DNA of 45,355 nucleotides. It comes from Bacteroidia bacterium (lineage in GTDB: Bacteria > Bacteroidota > Bacteroidia > CAIKAF01). Below are positions 18,417-28,253 of this stretch, one piece after another. Each line of letters starts with the position of its first letter. The stretch's first letter is position 1. Under the pieces are notes generated by a model, which worked only from the letters and a program-made list of their open reading frames with translations, was not told the origin of the DNA and searched no databases. Where the stretch lies: the NCBI GenBank assembly GCA_016742095.1, contig JACVCJ010000029.1:1-45355 (forward strand). The letters run 5' to 3'. Both the position numbers and the translations under genes were made by a program.

Positions 18417-18445
18417 AAAGCTTAAAAATTAAAACAATTTTAGCC

Positions 18446-21400
18446 TTGGCTCAAAATAAAGAACAAAACCGTATCAGTTTCTCTTCTGCCCCGAATGTGG
18501 CAGATTATCCGGATTTCCTGGATTTGCAACTGAAATCTTTCAAGGATTTTTTCCAGCTGGAAACAACCCCTGAAAATCGTACGAACGAAGGGCTCTTTGC
18601 CGTGTTCTCCGAGAACTTCCCGATCACGGACGCACGTAACCAGTTCGTACTTGAATTCCTTGACTATTACGTAGACCCGCCGCGCTACAGCATCGATGAG
18701 TGTATCGAACGCGGGCTTACCTATAGTGTGCCTCTTAAAGCTAAATTGAAGCTTTATTGTACGGACCCTGAACACGAGGACTTCGAGACCATCGTGCAGG
18801 ACGTATACCTGGGAACTATTCCTTACATGACGCCCAAAGGTACCTTCGTGATCAACGGGGCCGAGCGTGTGGTCGTATCCCAGCTGCACCGCTCACCGGG
18901 TGTATTCTTCGGACAAAGCCGCCACGCGAACGGAACCAAACTGTATTCCGCCCGCGTTATCCCGTTCAAAGGTTCATGGATCGAGTTCGCCACCGATATC
19001 AACTCGGTGATGTATGCCTATATCGACCGTAAGAAAAAGTTACCCGTGACCACGCTGCTGCGTGCCATCGGTTTCGAAACGGATAAAAGCATCCTCGAGA
19101 TCTTCGACCTGGCCGATGAGATCAAAGTGAATAAATCGACCATCAAGAAATACGTAGGCCGTAAACTGGCTGCACGCGTTCTGAAAACATGGATCGAAGA
19201 CTTCGTGGACGAAGATACAGGTGAGGTAGTGTCCATCGAGCGTAACGAAGTTGTGCTCGACCGGGAGACCATACTTGAAAAAGACCATACTGATCTGATC
19301 CTCGATTCAGGCGTTAAAACCATTATCCTGCACAAGGAAGATGTGAACGCCGGCGATTATGAGATCATCTACAATACACTGCAGAAAGATACCACCAACT
19401 CAGAAATTGAGGCGGTGGAACACATCTATCGCGTACTCCGTAATGCCGAACCACCCGATGAGGAAACGGCACGCGGCGTACTGGAGAAACTGTTCTTCTC
19501 CGATAAACGTTACGACCTGGGTGAAGTGGGCCGTTACCGTATCAACAAAAAACTGATACTGGATACGCCGATGGATACGCGTGTACTTACCCGCGAAGAC
19601 ATCATCGCCATCATCAAGCACCTGATCCAGCTGATCAACTCCCGTACCAACGTGGACGATATCGATCACCTGAGCAACCGTCGTGTACGTACCGTAGGCG
19701 AACAGCTGTACAACCAGTTCGGCGTTGGTCTGGCCCGTATGGCCCGCACCATCCGCGAACGTATGAACGTACGCGATAACGAGGTATTTACGCCGATCGA
19801 CCTGATCAATGCCAAGACCCTGTCTTCGGTGATCAACTCCTTCTTCGGTACCAACCAGCTGAGCCAGTTCATGGACCAGACGAACCCCCTGGCCGAAATT
19901 ACCCACAAACGTCGTTTGTCGGCACTCGGTCCCGGTGGTCTCTCCCGCGAACGTGCCGGTTTCGAGGTTCGTGACGTACACTACACGCACTACGGTCGCC
20001 TGTGTACCATCGAAACCCCGGAAGGTCCGAACATCGGTCTGATCTCTTCACTCTGCGTATTCGCCAAAGTGAATAACCTGGGTTTCATCGAAACGCCGTA
20101 TTATAAAGTAGAGAACGGTAAGGTAAAAGTGACCGAGCCGATCTACCTGAGCGCCGAGGAGGAAGAAACGTCGACCATCGCGCAGGCGGTAGAAAAGCTG
20201 GGCAAAGACGGCCTGATCCTGAACGATCGTATCAAAGCCCGCCAGGAAGCCGATTACCCGGTGGTAGGTCCCGACAAGATCGACCTGATCGACGTGGCCC
20301 CGAACCAGATCGCTTCCATCGCGGCTTCGCTCATTCCCTTCCTGGAGCATGACGATGCCAACCGCGCCCTGATGGGATCGAACATGATGCGTCAGGCGGT
20401 TCCGCTGATGAAGCCGGAAGCGCCGATCGTAGGTACCGGCCTGGAAGAACGTGTGGCCCGCGACTCCCGTATCCTGATCACTGCCGAATTCGACGGTGTG
20501 GTGGAATACGTGGACGCTACCACGATCTCCGTTCGCTACAACCGTACCGATGACGACCGTATCGTATCCTTCGACGACGATATCAAAACATACAACCTGA
20601 TCAAGTTCCGTAAAACGAACCAGAGTACGGCCATTACCCTGCGCCCCAGCGTTATGAAGGGCCAGAAAGTGAAAAAAGGTCAGTCGCTCTGCGAAGGTTT
20701 TGCCACAGAGGCCGGGGAACTGGCCATCGGCCGTAACCTGAAAGTGGCCTTCATGCCCTGGAAAGGTTACAACTTCGAGGATGCCATCGTGATCTCTGAG
20801 CGCGTGGTTTCCGACGACCTGTTCACATCGATCCACATCGACGAGTTCATCATGGAGGTGCGCGACACCAAAATGGGTCTGGAAGAACTTACCGCCGATA
20901 TCCCGAACGTATCTGAAGATGCTACCAAAGATCTCGATGAGAACGGTATCATCCGCATCGGTGCCGAGGTAAAACCGGGCGATATCCTGATCGGTAAAAT
21001 TACTCCGAAAGGCGAAAGCGATCCTACGCCGGAAGAGAAACTGCTGCGTGCCATCTTCGGCGATAAGGCCGGCGATGTGAAAGACGCCTCTATGAAAGCG
21101 CCACCGAGCATGTACGGCGTAGTTGTAGATAAAAAGCTGTTCTCCCGTTCGGTAAAGGATAAAAAAGCCAAAGCGGAAGAAAAACGCGAGATCGAAGTAC
21201 TGGAAAAAGAGTACGATAAATACTTCGGTGAACTGAAGAAAAAAATGGTGGAGAAAATGGTGGCCATCCTCGATGGACAGACCTCTGCCGGTGTATACAC
21301 GCTGCTTCGTGAAGAAGTGGTGAAAAAAGGTGTGAAATTCTCGGCCAAAGTGCTGGAGAAACTGAATTTCGTGGAACTGAACCCGGCCGACTGGACCAAG

Positions 21401-22252
21401 GACGACGAGATCAACACACTGGTAAAACTGCTGCTCCACAACTACTCGATCAAGTACAACGACCTGTACGGCGTATTCAAGCGCAAGAAGTACAACATTA
21501 CCGTGGGCGACGAACTGCCTTCCGGTATCGTACAGCTGGCCAAAGTATATATTGCACAGAAACGTAAGCTGAAAGTAGGGGATAAACTGGCGGGCCGTCA
21601 CGGTAACAAGGGTATCGTAGCCCGTATCGTACGCCGCGAGGACATGCCGTTCCTGGAAGACGGGACCCCGGTAGACATCGTACTGAACCCGCTGGGCGTA
21701 CCTTCGCGTATGAACCTGGGACAGATCTACGAATCTATCCTGGCCTGGGCCGGACGTGAACTGGGTCTCAAATTTGCGACCCCGATCTTCGACGGTGCTT
21801 CCCTGGAACAGATCAATGATTACATGCGCCAGGCAGGTCTGCCGGAAAACGGCTCTACCTATCTCCACGACGGAGGTACGGGCGACCGCTTCCACCAGCC
21901 GGCTACCGTAGGTATCATTTATATGCTGAAACTTTCGCACATGGTCGATGACAAGATGCACGCCCGTTCCATCGGTCCGTACTCACTCATTACGCAGCAG
22001 CCCCTCGGTGGTAAAGCCCAGTTCGGTGGCCAGCGTTTCGGTGAGATGGAGGTTTGGGCCATCGAAGCCTTCGGTGCGGCCAACATCCTGCAGGAGATCC
22101 TTACTGTTAAGTCTGACGACGTAATGGGACGTGCCAAAGCATACGAAGCGATCGTGAAAGGCGACAACATGCCTACACCGGGTATCCCGGAATCCTTCAA
22201 CGTACTGCTGCACGAGCTGCGTGGATTAGGTCTTAAAGTTTCGCTTGAATAA
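18446..22252 (+). CDS. rpoB: DNA-directed RNA polymerase subunit beta
   Basis: A 1268-residue full-length beta subunit. It shows the rifampicin-pocket region ([34 protein letters not shown], about 460-495, split here by the cited residues), the [11 protein letters not shown] motif, the [11 protein letters not shown] and NFEDAI catalytic-side motifs, and the C-terminal [18 protein letters not shown] end that contacts beta'. The start is TTG at 18446: it yields the expected N-terminus ([14 protein letters not shown]), no ATG or GTG is available upstream in frame, and the next in-frame ATG lies more than 100 codons inside. rpoC follows after 34 bases. Confidence 0.98.
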   Translation: MAQNKEQNRISFSSAPNVADYPDFLDLQLKSFKDFFQLETTPENRTNEGLFAVFSENFPITDARNQFVLEFLDYYVDPPRYSIDECIERGLTYSVPLKAKLKLYCTDPEHEDFETIVQDVYLGTIPYMTPKGTFVINGAERVVVSQLHRSPGVFFGQSRHANGTKLYSARVIPFKGSWIEFATDINSVMYAYIDRKKKLPVTTLLRAIGFETDKSILEIFDLADEIKVNKSTIKKYVGRKLAARVLKTWIEDFVDEDTGEVVSIERNEVVLDRETILEKDHTDLILDSGVKTIILHKEDVNAGDYEIIYNTLQKDTTNSEIEAVEHIYRVLRNAEPPDEETARGVLEKLFFSDKRYDLGEVGRYRINKKLILDTPMDTRVLTREDIIAIIKHLIQLINSRTNVDDIDHLSNRRVRTVGEQLYNQFGVGLARMARTIRERMNVRDNEVFTPIDLINAKTLSSVINSFFGTNQLSQFMDQTNPLAEITHKRRLSALGPGGLSRERAGFEVRDVHYTHYGRLCTIETPEGPNIGLISSLCVFAKVNNLGFIETPYYKVENGKVKVTEPIYLSAEEEETSTIAQAVEKLGKDGLILNDRIKARQEADYPVVGPDKIDLIDVAPNQIASIAASLIPFLEHDDANRALMGSNMMRQAVPLMKPEAPIVGTGLEERVARDSRILITAEFDGVVEYVDATTISVRYNRTDDDRIVSFDDDIKTYNLIKFRKTNQSTAITLRPSVMKGQKVKKGQSLCEGFATEAGELAIGRNLKVAFMPWKGYNFEDAIVISERVVSDDLFTSIHIDEFIMEVRDTKMGLEELTADIPNVSEDATKDLDENGIIRIGAEVKPGDILIGKITPKGESDPTPEEKLLRAIFGDKAGDVKDASMKAPPSMYGVVVDKKLFSRSVKDKKAKAEEKREIEVLEKEYDKYFGELKKKMVEKMVAILDGQTSAGVYTLLREEVVKKGVKFSAKVLEKLNFVELNPADWTKDDEINTLVKLLLHNYSIKYNDLYGVFKRKKYNITVGDELPSGIVQLAKVYIAQKRKLKVGDKLAGRHGNKGIVARIVRREDMPFLEDGTPVDIVLNPLGVPSRMNLGQIYESILAWAGRELGLKFATPIFDGASLEQINDYMRQAGLPENGSTYLHDGGTGDRFHQPATVGIIYMLKLSHMVDDKMHARSIGPYSLITQQPLGGKAQFGGQRFGEMEVWAIEAFGAANILQEILTVKSDDVMGRAKAYEAIVKGDNMPTPGIPESFNVLLHELRGLGLKVSLE

Positions 22253-22286
22253 TTAAATTGTAAAAACTAAAATCTCTGATAAGCCC

Positions 22287-25200
22287 ATGGCATTTAAAAA
22301 AGAGGTAAAGGCTGAAAGCGAGTTTTCGAAAATAACCATTTCGCTTGCTTCACCCGAAGATATTCTTGACCGCTCCAGCGGCGAGGTCCTGAAACCGGAA
22401 ACGATCAACTACCGCACCTACAAACCCGAACGCGACGGTTTGTTCTGCGAACGTATCTTCGGCCCCGTGAAGGACTGGCAGTGCGCCTGCGGAAAGTACA
22501 AAGGTATCCGTTACAAAAGCATCGTGTGCGACCGCTGCGGTGTGGAAGTGACCGAGAAAAAAGTACGTCGTGAGCGCAGCGGGCATATCCAGCTGGTAGT
22601 ACCGGTGGCACACATCTGGTATTTCCGTTCACTGCCCAACAAGATCGGTCATCTGCTTGGTCTGGCTACCAAGAAACTGGAGGCCATCATTTATTACGAA
22701 CGTTACGTGGTTATTCAGCCCGGTATACTGGAAAAAGACGGTGTAAATGCCGGCGATTTCCTGGCCGAGGAAGAATACCTGGACCTGCTCGAAAAATTAC
22801 CGAAAGAGAACCAGTACCTGGACGAAAGCGATTCCAACAAATTCATCGCCAAAATGGGTGGTGAGGCCCTGTGGGAAATGCTGCGCCGCCTGGACCTGGA
22901 CGAACTGTCATACCGCCTGCGTCACCAGGCTTACAACGAAACCTCGCAGCAGCGTAAACAGGAAGCCCTGAAACGCCTGCAGGTGGTGGAAGCCTTCCGC
23001 GATGCGAACTCCCGCGTGGAGAACCGCCCCGAGTGGATGGTGATCAAGGTGATACCGGTTATTCCGCCGGAACTGCGTCCGCTGGTTCCGCTGGACGGTG
23101 GCCGCTTTGCCACTTCCGACCTGAACGATCTGTACCGTCGTGTTATTATCCGTAATAACCGTCTGAAACGCCTGATCGAGATCAAGGCCCCGGATGTGAT
23201 CCTGCGTAACGAAAAACGTATGCTGCAGGAAGCGGTTGACTCCCTGTTCGATAACAGCCGTAAATCATCGGCCATTAAAACCGATGCCAACCGTCCGCTT
23301 AAATCCCTGTCCGACAGCCTTAAAGGTAAACAGGGACGTTTCCGTCAGAACCTGCTCGGTAAACGTGTGGACTACTCGGCCCGTTCCGTAATTGTGGTAG
23401 GTCCCGAAATGAAACTGCACGAGTGTGGTCTGCCGAAAGATATGGCGGCCGAACTCTTCAAACCGTTCATCATCCGTAAGCTGATCCAGCGCGGACTCGT
23501 GAAAACGGTAAAATCAGCCAAGAAGATCGTTGACCGCAAAGATCCCGTGATCTGGGAGATCCTGGAGAACGTACTGAAAGGTCACCCGGTACTGCTGAAC
23601 CGTGCCCCCACACTGCACCGTCTGGGTATCCAGGCCTTCCAGCCGAAACTGGTAGAAGGTAAGGCCATCCAGCTGCACCCCCTGGTGTGTACGGCCTTCA
23701 ACGCCGACTTTGACGGTGACCAGATGGCGGTTCACGTTCCTCTGGGGAATGCTGCGATCCTGGAAGCCCAGCTGCTGATGCTCGCTTCGCACAACATCCT
23801 GAACCCGTCGAACGGTGCGCCTATTACCGTACCTTCACAGGACATGGTACTGGGTCTGTACTACCTCACAAAAGGTAAACGCAACACCAAGACCGACAAG
23901 GTGAACGGAGAAGGTATGACCTTCTACGGTGCCGAAGAAGTAACCATTGCCTACAACGAAAAACGTGTGGACCTGCACGCCTGGATCAAGGTGAAGACCA
24001 AGATCCGTAACGAAGAGGGCGAGATCGTGGACGGTATGATCGAAACTACCGTTGGACGTGTAATGTTCAACGAAGTGGTGCCGCCGACCATCGGCTTCAT
24101 CAACCAGCTGCTCACGAAAAAGTCACTGCGCGACATCATCGGGGATATTTACAAAAATACCGATGTGGCTACTACAGCGGCTTTCCTCGACGATATCAAG
24201 CAACTCGGGTTCATGACTGCCTTCCGCGGAGGTCTGTCCTTCAACCTGAACGACGTTGTGATCCCTTCTGAAAAAGAAGAACTGATCGCCGACGCACAAA
24301 GCCAGGTAGACGAGGTGTGGTCGAACTATAACATGGGTTTCATCACGAACAACGAACGTTATAACCAGATCATCGATATCTGGACACACACGAACTCCAA
24401 ACTGACGCAGATCCTGATGAAAAAGATCAGTGAAGACCGTCAGGGTTTCAACGCCATCTACATGATGCTTGATTCCGGAGCCCGTGGTTCCAAAGAGCAG
24501 ATCCGTCAGCTCTCCGGTATGCGTGGTCTGATGGCCAAACCGCAGAAATCCGGCGACGTAGGTAACGAAATTATCGAGAACCCGATCCTTTCGAACTTTA
24601 AGGAAGGTCTGTCGATCCTCGAGTACTTCATCTCTACGCACGGTGCCCGTAAAGGTCTTGCGGATACGGCCCTCAAAACGGCGGATGCGGGTTACCTGAC
24701 CCGTCGTCTGGTTGACGTTGCCCAGGACGTGATCATTACAGAAGAAGACTGCGGAACACTGCGCGGGATCGCCATGTCTGCACTCAAAAATAACGAAGAG
24801 GTTGTGGAAAGCCTGTACGACCGCGTTCTCGGACGTGTTTCCGTACACGACGTATACAATCCATCTACCGGTGACGTGATCATCAAAGCCGGTGAGGAGA
24901 TCACCGAAGAGATCGCTTCCATCATCGAAAACTCGCCGATCGAAACCGTAGAGATACGTTCGGTACTTACCTGCGAAACCAAAAAAGGTGTGTGCGGTAA
25001 ATGTTACGGACGTAACCTGGCCACAGGCCGCCTGGTGAACATGGGCGAGGCTGTGGGCGTGATCGCTGCACAGTCGATCGGTGAGCCGGGTACACAGCTT
25101 ACTCTCCGTACCTTCCACGTGGGTGGTGTTGCGGGTGGTTCGGCCTCGTCCAGCAGCATCATCGCCAAATACGACGGTGTGGTAGAGATCGAAGAACTGC

Positions 25201-26579
25201 GTACCGTTACCAAAAAAGGCGAAGCAGGAAACGAAGAGATCGTGATCGGTCGTTCGGCCGAGATGCGTATCCTGGATTCCAACACGCGCATGGTACTTAC
25301 TTCATCGAACATTCCTTACGGTGCTACCATCTATGTAAAAGACGGCGGCAGCGTGAAAAAAGGAGACCTGATCTGTGACTGGGACCCGTACAACGCCCTG
25401 ATCATTTCGGAGTTCGACGGTAAAGTAGTATACGAAAACATCGAAGAAGGTATCACCTTCCGCGAAGAAAGCGACGAACAGACCGGTATCAAAGAAAAAG
25501 TGATCATCGAGCGTCGTGATAAGACCAAGAACCCGGCGATCCAGATCACCGACAAATCGGGCGAAGTACTTCGTACGTACAACATCCCGGCCGGTGCCCA
25601 CGTGATCGTGGACGACGGTGCCAAGATCCAGTCCGGCGCCATCCTGGTTAAGATCCCGCGTTCTTCCGGTAAAGTAGGTGACATCACCGGTGGTCTGCCG
25701 CGTGTAACGGAGCTTTTCGAAGCCCGTAACCCGTCGAACCCTGCCGTGGTTTCCGAAATCGACGGTATCGTAGCTATGGGTAAGATCAAACGCGGTAACC
25801 GTGAAGTGACCGTTACCTCACGTACCGGCGAAGAGAAGAAATACCTGGTGAACCTGAGCAAACACATCCTGGTGCAGGAGAACGACTTCGTGAAAGCGGG
25901 ACAACCGCTCACCGACGGCGCTACCACACCTACGGACATCCTCGATATCAAAGGACCTACACAGGTGCAGGAATACCTGGTGAACGAGATCCAGGAGGTA
26001 TACCGTATGCAGGGTGTGCGTATCAACGATAAACACTACGAAGTGATCGTACGCCAGATGATGAAGAAAGTGCTGATCCTGGATTCCGGCGACACCATGT
26101 TCCTGGAAGGTCAGATGGCCAACAAGTTCGAATTCAACGAGGTGAACGATGCCCTGTTCGGAATGAAGGTGGTTACCGAAGCCGGTGACTCCGAAGTACT
26201 GAAACCGGGTCAGATCATCACAGCCCGCCGCCTGCGCGACGAGAACTCGATCCTGAAACGTAAGGACCAGAAACTGGTTGAGGTGCGCGATGCTGTACCC
26301 GCCACGTCTCAGCAGGTACTTCAGGGTATTACGAGAGCGTCTCTGCAGACCGACAGCTGGATCTCAGCCGCTTCATTCCAGGAAACGACCAAGGTACTGA
26401 ACGAGGCTGCGGTACGCGCCAAGGAAGATACCCTGGAAGGTCTGAAGGAGAACGTGATCGTAGGTCACCTGATCCCGGCCGGTACCGGACTCCGTACGTA
26501 TGAGAAGATCATCGTAGGTTCTAAGGAAGAGATGGCTACCGTGCAGCCGAAACGTTCCAAAGACAAAGTAACGAGCTAA
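22287..26579 (+). CDS. rpoC: DNA-directed RNA polymerase subunit beta'
   Basis: A 1430-residue beta' subunit. The N-terminal zinc ribbon is [20 protein letters not shown]. The catalytic magnesium loop NADFDGD spans residues 472-478 (D474, D476, D478). The second zinc site [16 protein letters not shown], the trigger-loop region and the C-terminal GHLIPAGTG motif are present. It ends the operon and is followed immediately by an intrinsic terminator. Confidence 0.99.
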   Translation: MAFKKEVKAESEFSKITISLASPEDILDRSSGEVLKPETINYRTYKPERDGLFCERIFGPVKDWQCACGKYKGIRYKSIVCDRCGVEVTEKKVRRERSGHIQLVVPVAHIWYFRSLPNKIGHLLGLATKKLEAIIYYERYVVIQPGILEKDGVNAGDFLAEEEYLDLLEKLPKENQYLDESDSNKFIAKMGGEALWEMLRRLDLDELSYRLRHQAYNETSQQRKQEALKRLQVVEAFRDANSRVENRPEWMVIKVIPVIPPELRPLVPLDGGRFATSDLNDLYRRVIIRNNRLKRLIEIKAPDVILRNEKRMLQEAVDSLFDNSRKSSAIKTDANRPLKSLSDSLKGKQGRFRQNLLGKRVDYSARSVIVVGPEMKLHECGLPKDMAAELFKPFIIRKLIQRGLVKTVKSAKKIVDRKDPVIWEILENVLKGHPVLLNRAPTLHRLGIQAFQPKLVEGKAIQLHPLVCTAFNADFDGDQMAVHVPLGNAAILEAQLLMLASHNILNPSNGAPITVPSQDMVLGLYYLTKGKRNTKTDKVNGEGMTFYGAEEVTIAYNEKRVDLHAWIKVKTKIRNEEGEIVDGMIETTVGRVMFNEVVPPTIGFINQLLTKKSLRDIIGDIYKNTDVATTAAFLDDIKQLGFMTAFRGGLSFNLNDVVIPSEKEELIADAQSQVDEVWSNYNMGFITNNERYNQIIDIWTHTNSKLTQILMKKISEDRQGFNAIYMMLDSGARGSKEQIRQLSGMRGLMAKPQKSGDVGNEIIENPILSNFKEGLSILEYFISTHGARKGLADTALKTADAGYLTRRLVDVAQDVIITEEDCGTLRGIAMSALKNNEEVVESLYDRVLGRVSVHDVYNPSTGDVIIKAGEEITEEIASIIENSPIETVEIRSVLTCETKKGVCGKCYGRNLATGRLVNMGEAVGVIAAQSIGEPGTQLTLRTFHVGGVAGGSASSSSIIAKYDGVVEIEELRTVTKKGEAGNEEIVIGRSAEMRILDSNTRMVLTSSNIPYGATIYVKDGGSVKKGDLICDWDPYNALIISEFDGKVVYENIEEGITFREESDEQTGIKEKVIIERRDKTKNPAIQITDKSGEVLRTYNIPAGAHVIVDDGAKIQSGAILVKIPRSSGKVGDITGGLPRVTELFEARNPSNPAVVSEIDGIVAMGKIKRGNREVTVTSRTGEEKKYLVNLSKHILVQENDFVKAGQPLTDGATTPTDILDIKGPTQVQEYLVNEIQEVYRMQGVRINDKHYEVIVRQMMKKVLILDSGDTMFLEGQMANKFEFNEVNDALFGMKVVTEAGDSEVLKPGQIITARRLRDENSILKRKDQKLVEVRDAVPATSQQVLQGITRASLQTDSWISAASFQETTKVLNEAAVRAKEDTLEGLKENVIVGHLIPAGTGLRTYEKIIVGSKEEMATVQPKRSKDKVTS

Positions 26580-26584
26580 TATAA

Positions 26585-26618
26585 AAGAGGGGTAGTTGCA
26601 GAATTACCCCTCTTAATT
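26585..26618 (+). terminator. Terminator of the rpoBC operon
   Basis: A 10-bp perfect stem AAGAGGGGTA (26585-26594) with TACCCCTCTT (26605-26614) and a 10-base loop, followed by AATTTT. It ends five bases or so after the rpoC stop. Confidence 0.9.
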
Positions 26619-26640
26619 TTAAACAATTAACAGCAGCGTG

Positions 26641-26672
26641 TTTGCATTTTTAAGTTTAAATGTATACCTTTG
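26641..26672 (+). promoter_or_regulatory. Promoter of rpsU
   Basis: TTTG (26641-26644), a 20-base spacer and TACCTTTG (26665-26672) match the Bacteroidota promoter consensus almost ideally. They lie 36 bases before the rpsU ATG. Confidence 0.85.
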
Positions 26673-26707
26673 CGATCCCAAAAATAAATTAAGAAAGAAG
26701 AAACTAT

Positions 26708-26902
26708 ATGTTGGTAGTACCAGTAAAAGAAGGCGAGAGCATCGAAAGAGCTCTTAAGAAGTACAAAAAGAAATTTGAAAAAACAGGCGTTGTACGTCAG
26801 CTTCGCGAGCGTCAGCACTTTACCAAAAAATCGGTAAAACTGCGCAATGCCCGTCTGCGTGCCGCTTACCGCGAGCGCATGACCAGCGAGATCACTGCGT
26901 AA
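26708..26902 (+). CDS. rpsU: 30S ribosomal protein S21
   Basis: A 64-residue, very basic S21 near the anti-Shine-Dalgarno end of 16S rRNA. Signatures are VPVKEGESIERALKKYKKKF, VVRQLRERQHFTKKSVKLR and the short C-terminal RERMTSEI tail. It has its own promoter and a strong terminator. In Bacteroidota, rpsU commonly adjoins xerC; here a toxin-antitoxin-like module lies between them. Confidence 0.97.
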   Translation: MLVVPVKEGESIERALKKYKKKFEKTGVVRQLRERQHFTKKSVKLRNARLRAAYRERMTSEITA

Positions 26903-26924
26903 TACAACGTATTATCATATTTGT

Positions 26925-26951
26925 AAAAAGCACCTCACAAGGGTGCTTTTT
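26925..26951 (+). terminator. Terminator of rpsU
   Basis: A 10-bp perfect stem AAAAAGCACC (26925-26934) with GGTGCTTTTT (26942-26951), ending in a T-run. It insulates rpsU from the module downstream. Confidence 0.9.
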
Positions 26952-27007
26952 GCGTTTTAGCCGATCCGGACTGAATATTTTCAAGAGGGAAATACCCGGG
27001 GAAATTG

Positions 27008-27036
27008 TAAATTTGTGAAACGCCAAAATCACAAAT
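27008..27036 (+). promoter_or_regulatory. Promoter box and inverted-repeat operator, copy 1
   Basis: The -7-like box TAAATTTG (27008-27015) overlaps a perfect 8-bp inverted repeat: ATTTGTGA (27011-27018), ten bases, TCACAAAT (27029-27036). It ends four bases before the ATG of the small gene. The arrangement is what autoregulated toxin-antitoxin operons usually show; binding is inferred. A -33 TTTG is not evident. Confidence 0.65.
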
Positions 27037-27040
27037 AAAT

Positions 27041-27220
27041 ATGGAAAACGAACAGGCAAAACTTCTGGATGCACTTTTGTGCAGACTTGAGTCTCAGAAG
27101 CGGGGAAAACGAGAAGCCATCGAGTCCCTGCACTCCGCCGGAATCCTTACCAAAGACGGGAAACGTTTTACCAGACCCTATGCCAATCTCGGCAAAGCCG
27201 TAAAGGCGCTCAAAAAATAA
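27041..27220 (+). CDS. Small antitoxin-like protein, copy 1
   Basis: A 59-residue basic, helix-rich protein: N-terminal MENEQAKLLDALLCRLESQKRG, then a conserved region (about 22-59) with REAIESLHSAGILTKDGK and RPYANLGKAVKALKK. It is identical to copy 2 from residue 19 onward and differs at several residues before that. No ribbon-helix-helix or Xre domain is evident. The stop overlaps the start of the following toxin-like frame in TAATG (27218-27222), the coupling typical of toxin-antitoxin pairs. The partner here is only a stump, so this copy may act as a solitary antitoxin. The function is inferred from context. Confidence 0.7.
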   Translation: MENEQAKLLDALLCRLESQKRGKREAIESLHSAGILTKDGKRFTRPYANLGKAVKALKK

Positions 27221-27393
27221 TGTACGATACCTGGCCCAACCTTATGCCCGGCTTTCACGGCTGTGATGAGTCCGTGCGTGACAGGCCGGTTTATCATCCT
27301 GATCCAGGGGACTTTTATAATTCTACTGGATATTTTCAAGAGGAAAATGCCCCGGAAAATTGTAAATTTGTGAAACACCAAAATCACAAATAA
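27220..27393 (+). pseudogene. 5' remnant of the toxin-like gene, copy 1
   Basis: The first 28 codons match the start of the complete gene at 27575 (MYDT.PNLM.GFHGCDESVRDR.VY.PD). After codon 28 homology stops and the frame runs through the 22-base spacer into the second repeat, ending at TAA 27391-27393 inside the second operator. The GHGFYVWE motif and all later conserved residues are lost, so no activity is expected. Synonymous changes outnumber amino-acid changes against copy 2 (about eight versus four codons by eye), suggesting that both were under selection for a time before truncation. Confidence 0.8.
27363..27391 (+). promoter_or_regulatory. Promoter box and inverted-repeat operator, copy 2
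   Basis: TAAATTTG (27363-27370) overlaps ATTTGTGA (27366-27373), ten bases and TCACAAAT (27384-27391). Both arms are identical to copy 1, and only the loop differs (AACACCAAAA against AACGCCAAAA). It lies four bases before the ATG of the second small gene. Confidence 0.65.
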
Positions 27394-27395
27394 AT

Positions 27396-27575
27396 ATGGA
27401 AAATAAACAGGTAAAACTCCTGGCAGATCTTGCCCGCAGGCTTGCTGCTCAAAAGCGGGGAAAACGAGAAGCCATCGAATCTCTGCACTCTGCCGGTATA
27501 CTTACCAAAGACGGGAAACGTTTCACCAGACCCTATGCCAACCTCGGCAAAGCCGTAAAGGCGCTCAAAAAATAA
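27396..27575 (+). CDS. Small antitoxin-like protein, copy 2
   Basis: A 59-residue paralogue of the protein at 27041: N-terminal MENKQVKLLADLARRLAAQ, then the same conserved half with KRGKREAIESLHSAGIL and RPYANLGKAVKALKK. It is basic and probably all-helical, with no enzyme motif. The stop and the next start share TAATG (27573-27577), so the 213-residue protein downstream is translationally coupled to it. Its size, order, coupling and operator fit an antitoxin that neutralises the next gene product; this is inference and I do not recognise a named antitoxin family. Confidence 0.75.
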   Translation: MENKQVKLLADLARRLAAQKRGKREAIESLHSAGILTKDGKRFTRPYANLGKAVKALKK

Positions 27576-28216
27576 TGTACGATACCCGGCCCAATCTTAT
27601 GCTCGGCTTCCATGGCTGCGACGAGTCTGTGCGCGACAGGCTGGTTTATGACCCCGATGTGATACGCCGGAGCAAGGAAGTTTTCGACTGGCTGGGGCAT
27701 GGTTTCTATGTATGGGAGAACAATTACGAAAGAGCCCTGCAATGGGCCGAAGACAAAAAGAAAAGAAACCCGTCCTTCGGAAAACCTGCCGTACTGGGAG
27801 TTGTATACCAACTCGATCACTGCCTCGATTTTACGGATACAGTCTATATACGGAACGTCGAAAGATGTTATGAACAGATGAAGTCCGATTTTGATATATT
27901 GGGCAGAACGTTGCCGCGTAATAGATCCGTTACCGGCGACGAACACCAGGACATGGTGATCCGGGAACTGGACTGCTCGGTGATCGAATACCTGCACGAT
28001 AAAATAGACCGGGATATCCGCAGCGATATACAGCTGCGGGGTTACAGCGAACTCCGGCATTTTGATACGGTAAGAGGCCTGTTCACCGAAGGCGGACCAG
28101 CATTCGAAGGCGCCGGAATACGGAAAAAGAACCATATTCAGATTTGTATTCGTAACTTTAACTGCATAAAAGGCTTTTTTATCCCGAGAAAACGAAGCCC
28201 GTTTCCGCAGGGATAG
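27575..28216 (+). CDS. Toxin-like protein with ADP-ribosyltransferase-like motifs (DUF3990-like)
   Basis: A 213-residue cytoplasmic protein. Conserved features are GFHGCD near residue 11, WLGHGFYVWENNYERALQWA (about 40-59), a central AVLGVVYQLDHCLDFTD, the segment HQDMVIRELDCSVIEYLHD (about 125-143), then FDTVRGLFTEGGPAFEGAGI and the C-terminal NHIQICIRNFNCIKGFFIPR. The HG ... GxGFY ... A..WA order is the pattern seen in DUF3990 and other ADP-ribosyltransferase-like folds, where His, Tyr and a later Glu shape the NAD site; Glu in RGLFTEGG is a candidate. It is coupled to the small gene upstream (TAATG), and no terminator separates it from xerC 37 bases downstream. Toxin activity is inferred from architecture. 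Confidence 0.7.
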   Translation: MYDTRPNLMLGFHGCDESVRDRLVYDPDVIRRSKEVFDWLGHGFYVWENNYERALQWAEDKKKRNPSFGKPAVLGVVYQLDHCLDFTDTVYIRNVERCYEQMKSDFDILGRTLPRNRSVTGDEHQDMVIRELDCSVIEYLHDKIDRDIRSDIQLRGYSELRHFDTVRGLFTEGGPAFEGAGIRKKNHIQICIRNFNCIKGFFIPRKRSPFPQG

Positions 28217-28253
28217 GCTCAGACTCATGCCATTCTGAACAAAACCGCAGGCA

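Larger units (their letters stand above)
26971..27303 (+). repeat. Direct repeat, copy 1 (promoter, small gene, 5' part of toxin-like gene)
   Basis: This stretch is repeated at 27326-27658 with an exact offset of 355 bases and no gaps noted. It covers the promoter/operator, the whole 59-codon gene and the first 28 codons of the toxin-like gene. The copies differ at scattered, largely synonymous positions, so the duplication is not fresh. A 22-base non-homologous spacer (27304-27325) separates them. Confidence 0.9.
27326..27658 (+). repeat. Direct repeat, copy 2
   Basis: Second copy of the 333-base unit starting at 26971. It carries the operator, the second small gene and the 5' end of the intact toxin-like gene. 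Confidence 0.9.

Noticed and set aside
20048-21961. Long open frame antisense to rpoB
   Set aside because: It mirrors codon bias of rpoB, has no family-like motifs, and rpoB is certain on the plus strand. The same holds for the long antisense frames at 4336-5973, 11626-12936 and 24123-25118.
27304-27325. Insertion-sequence scar or target-site duplication in the spacer between the two direct repeats
   Set aside because: Only 22 bases with no terminal inverted repeats or short flanking duplication that I could see; it looks like a deletion junction.
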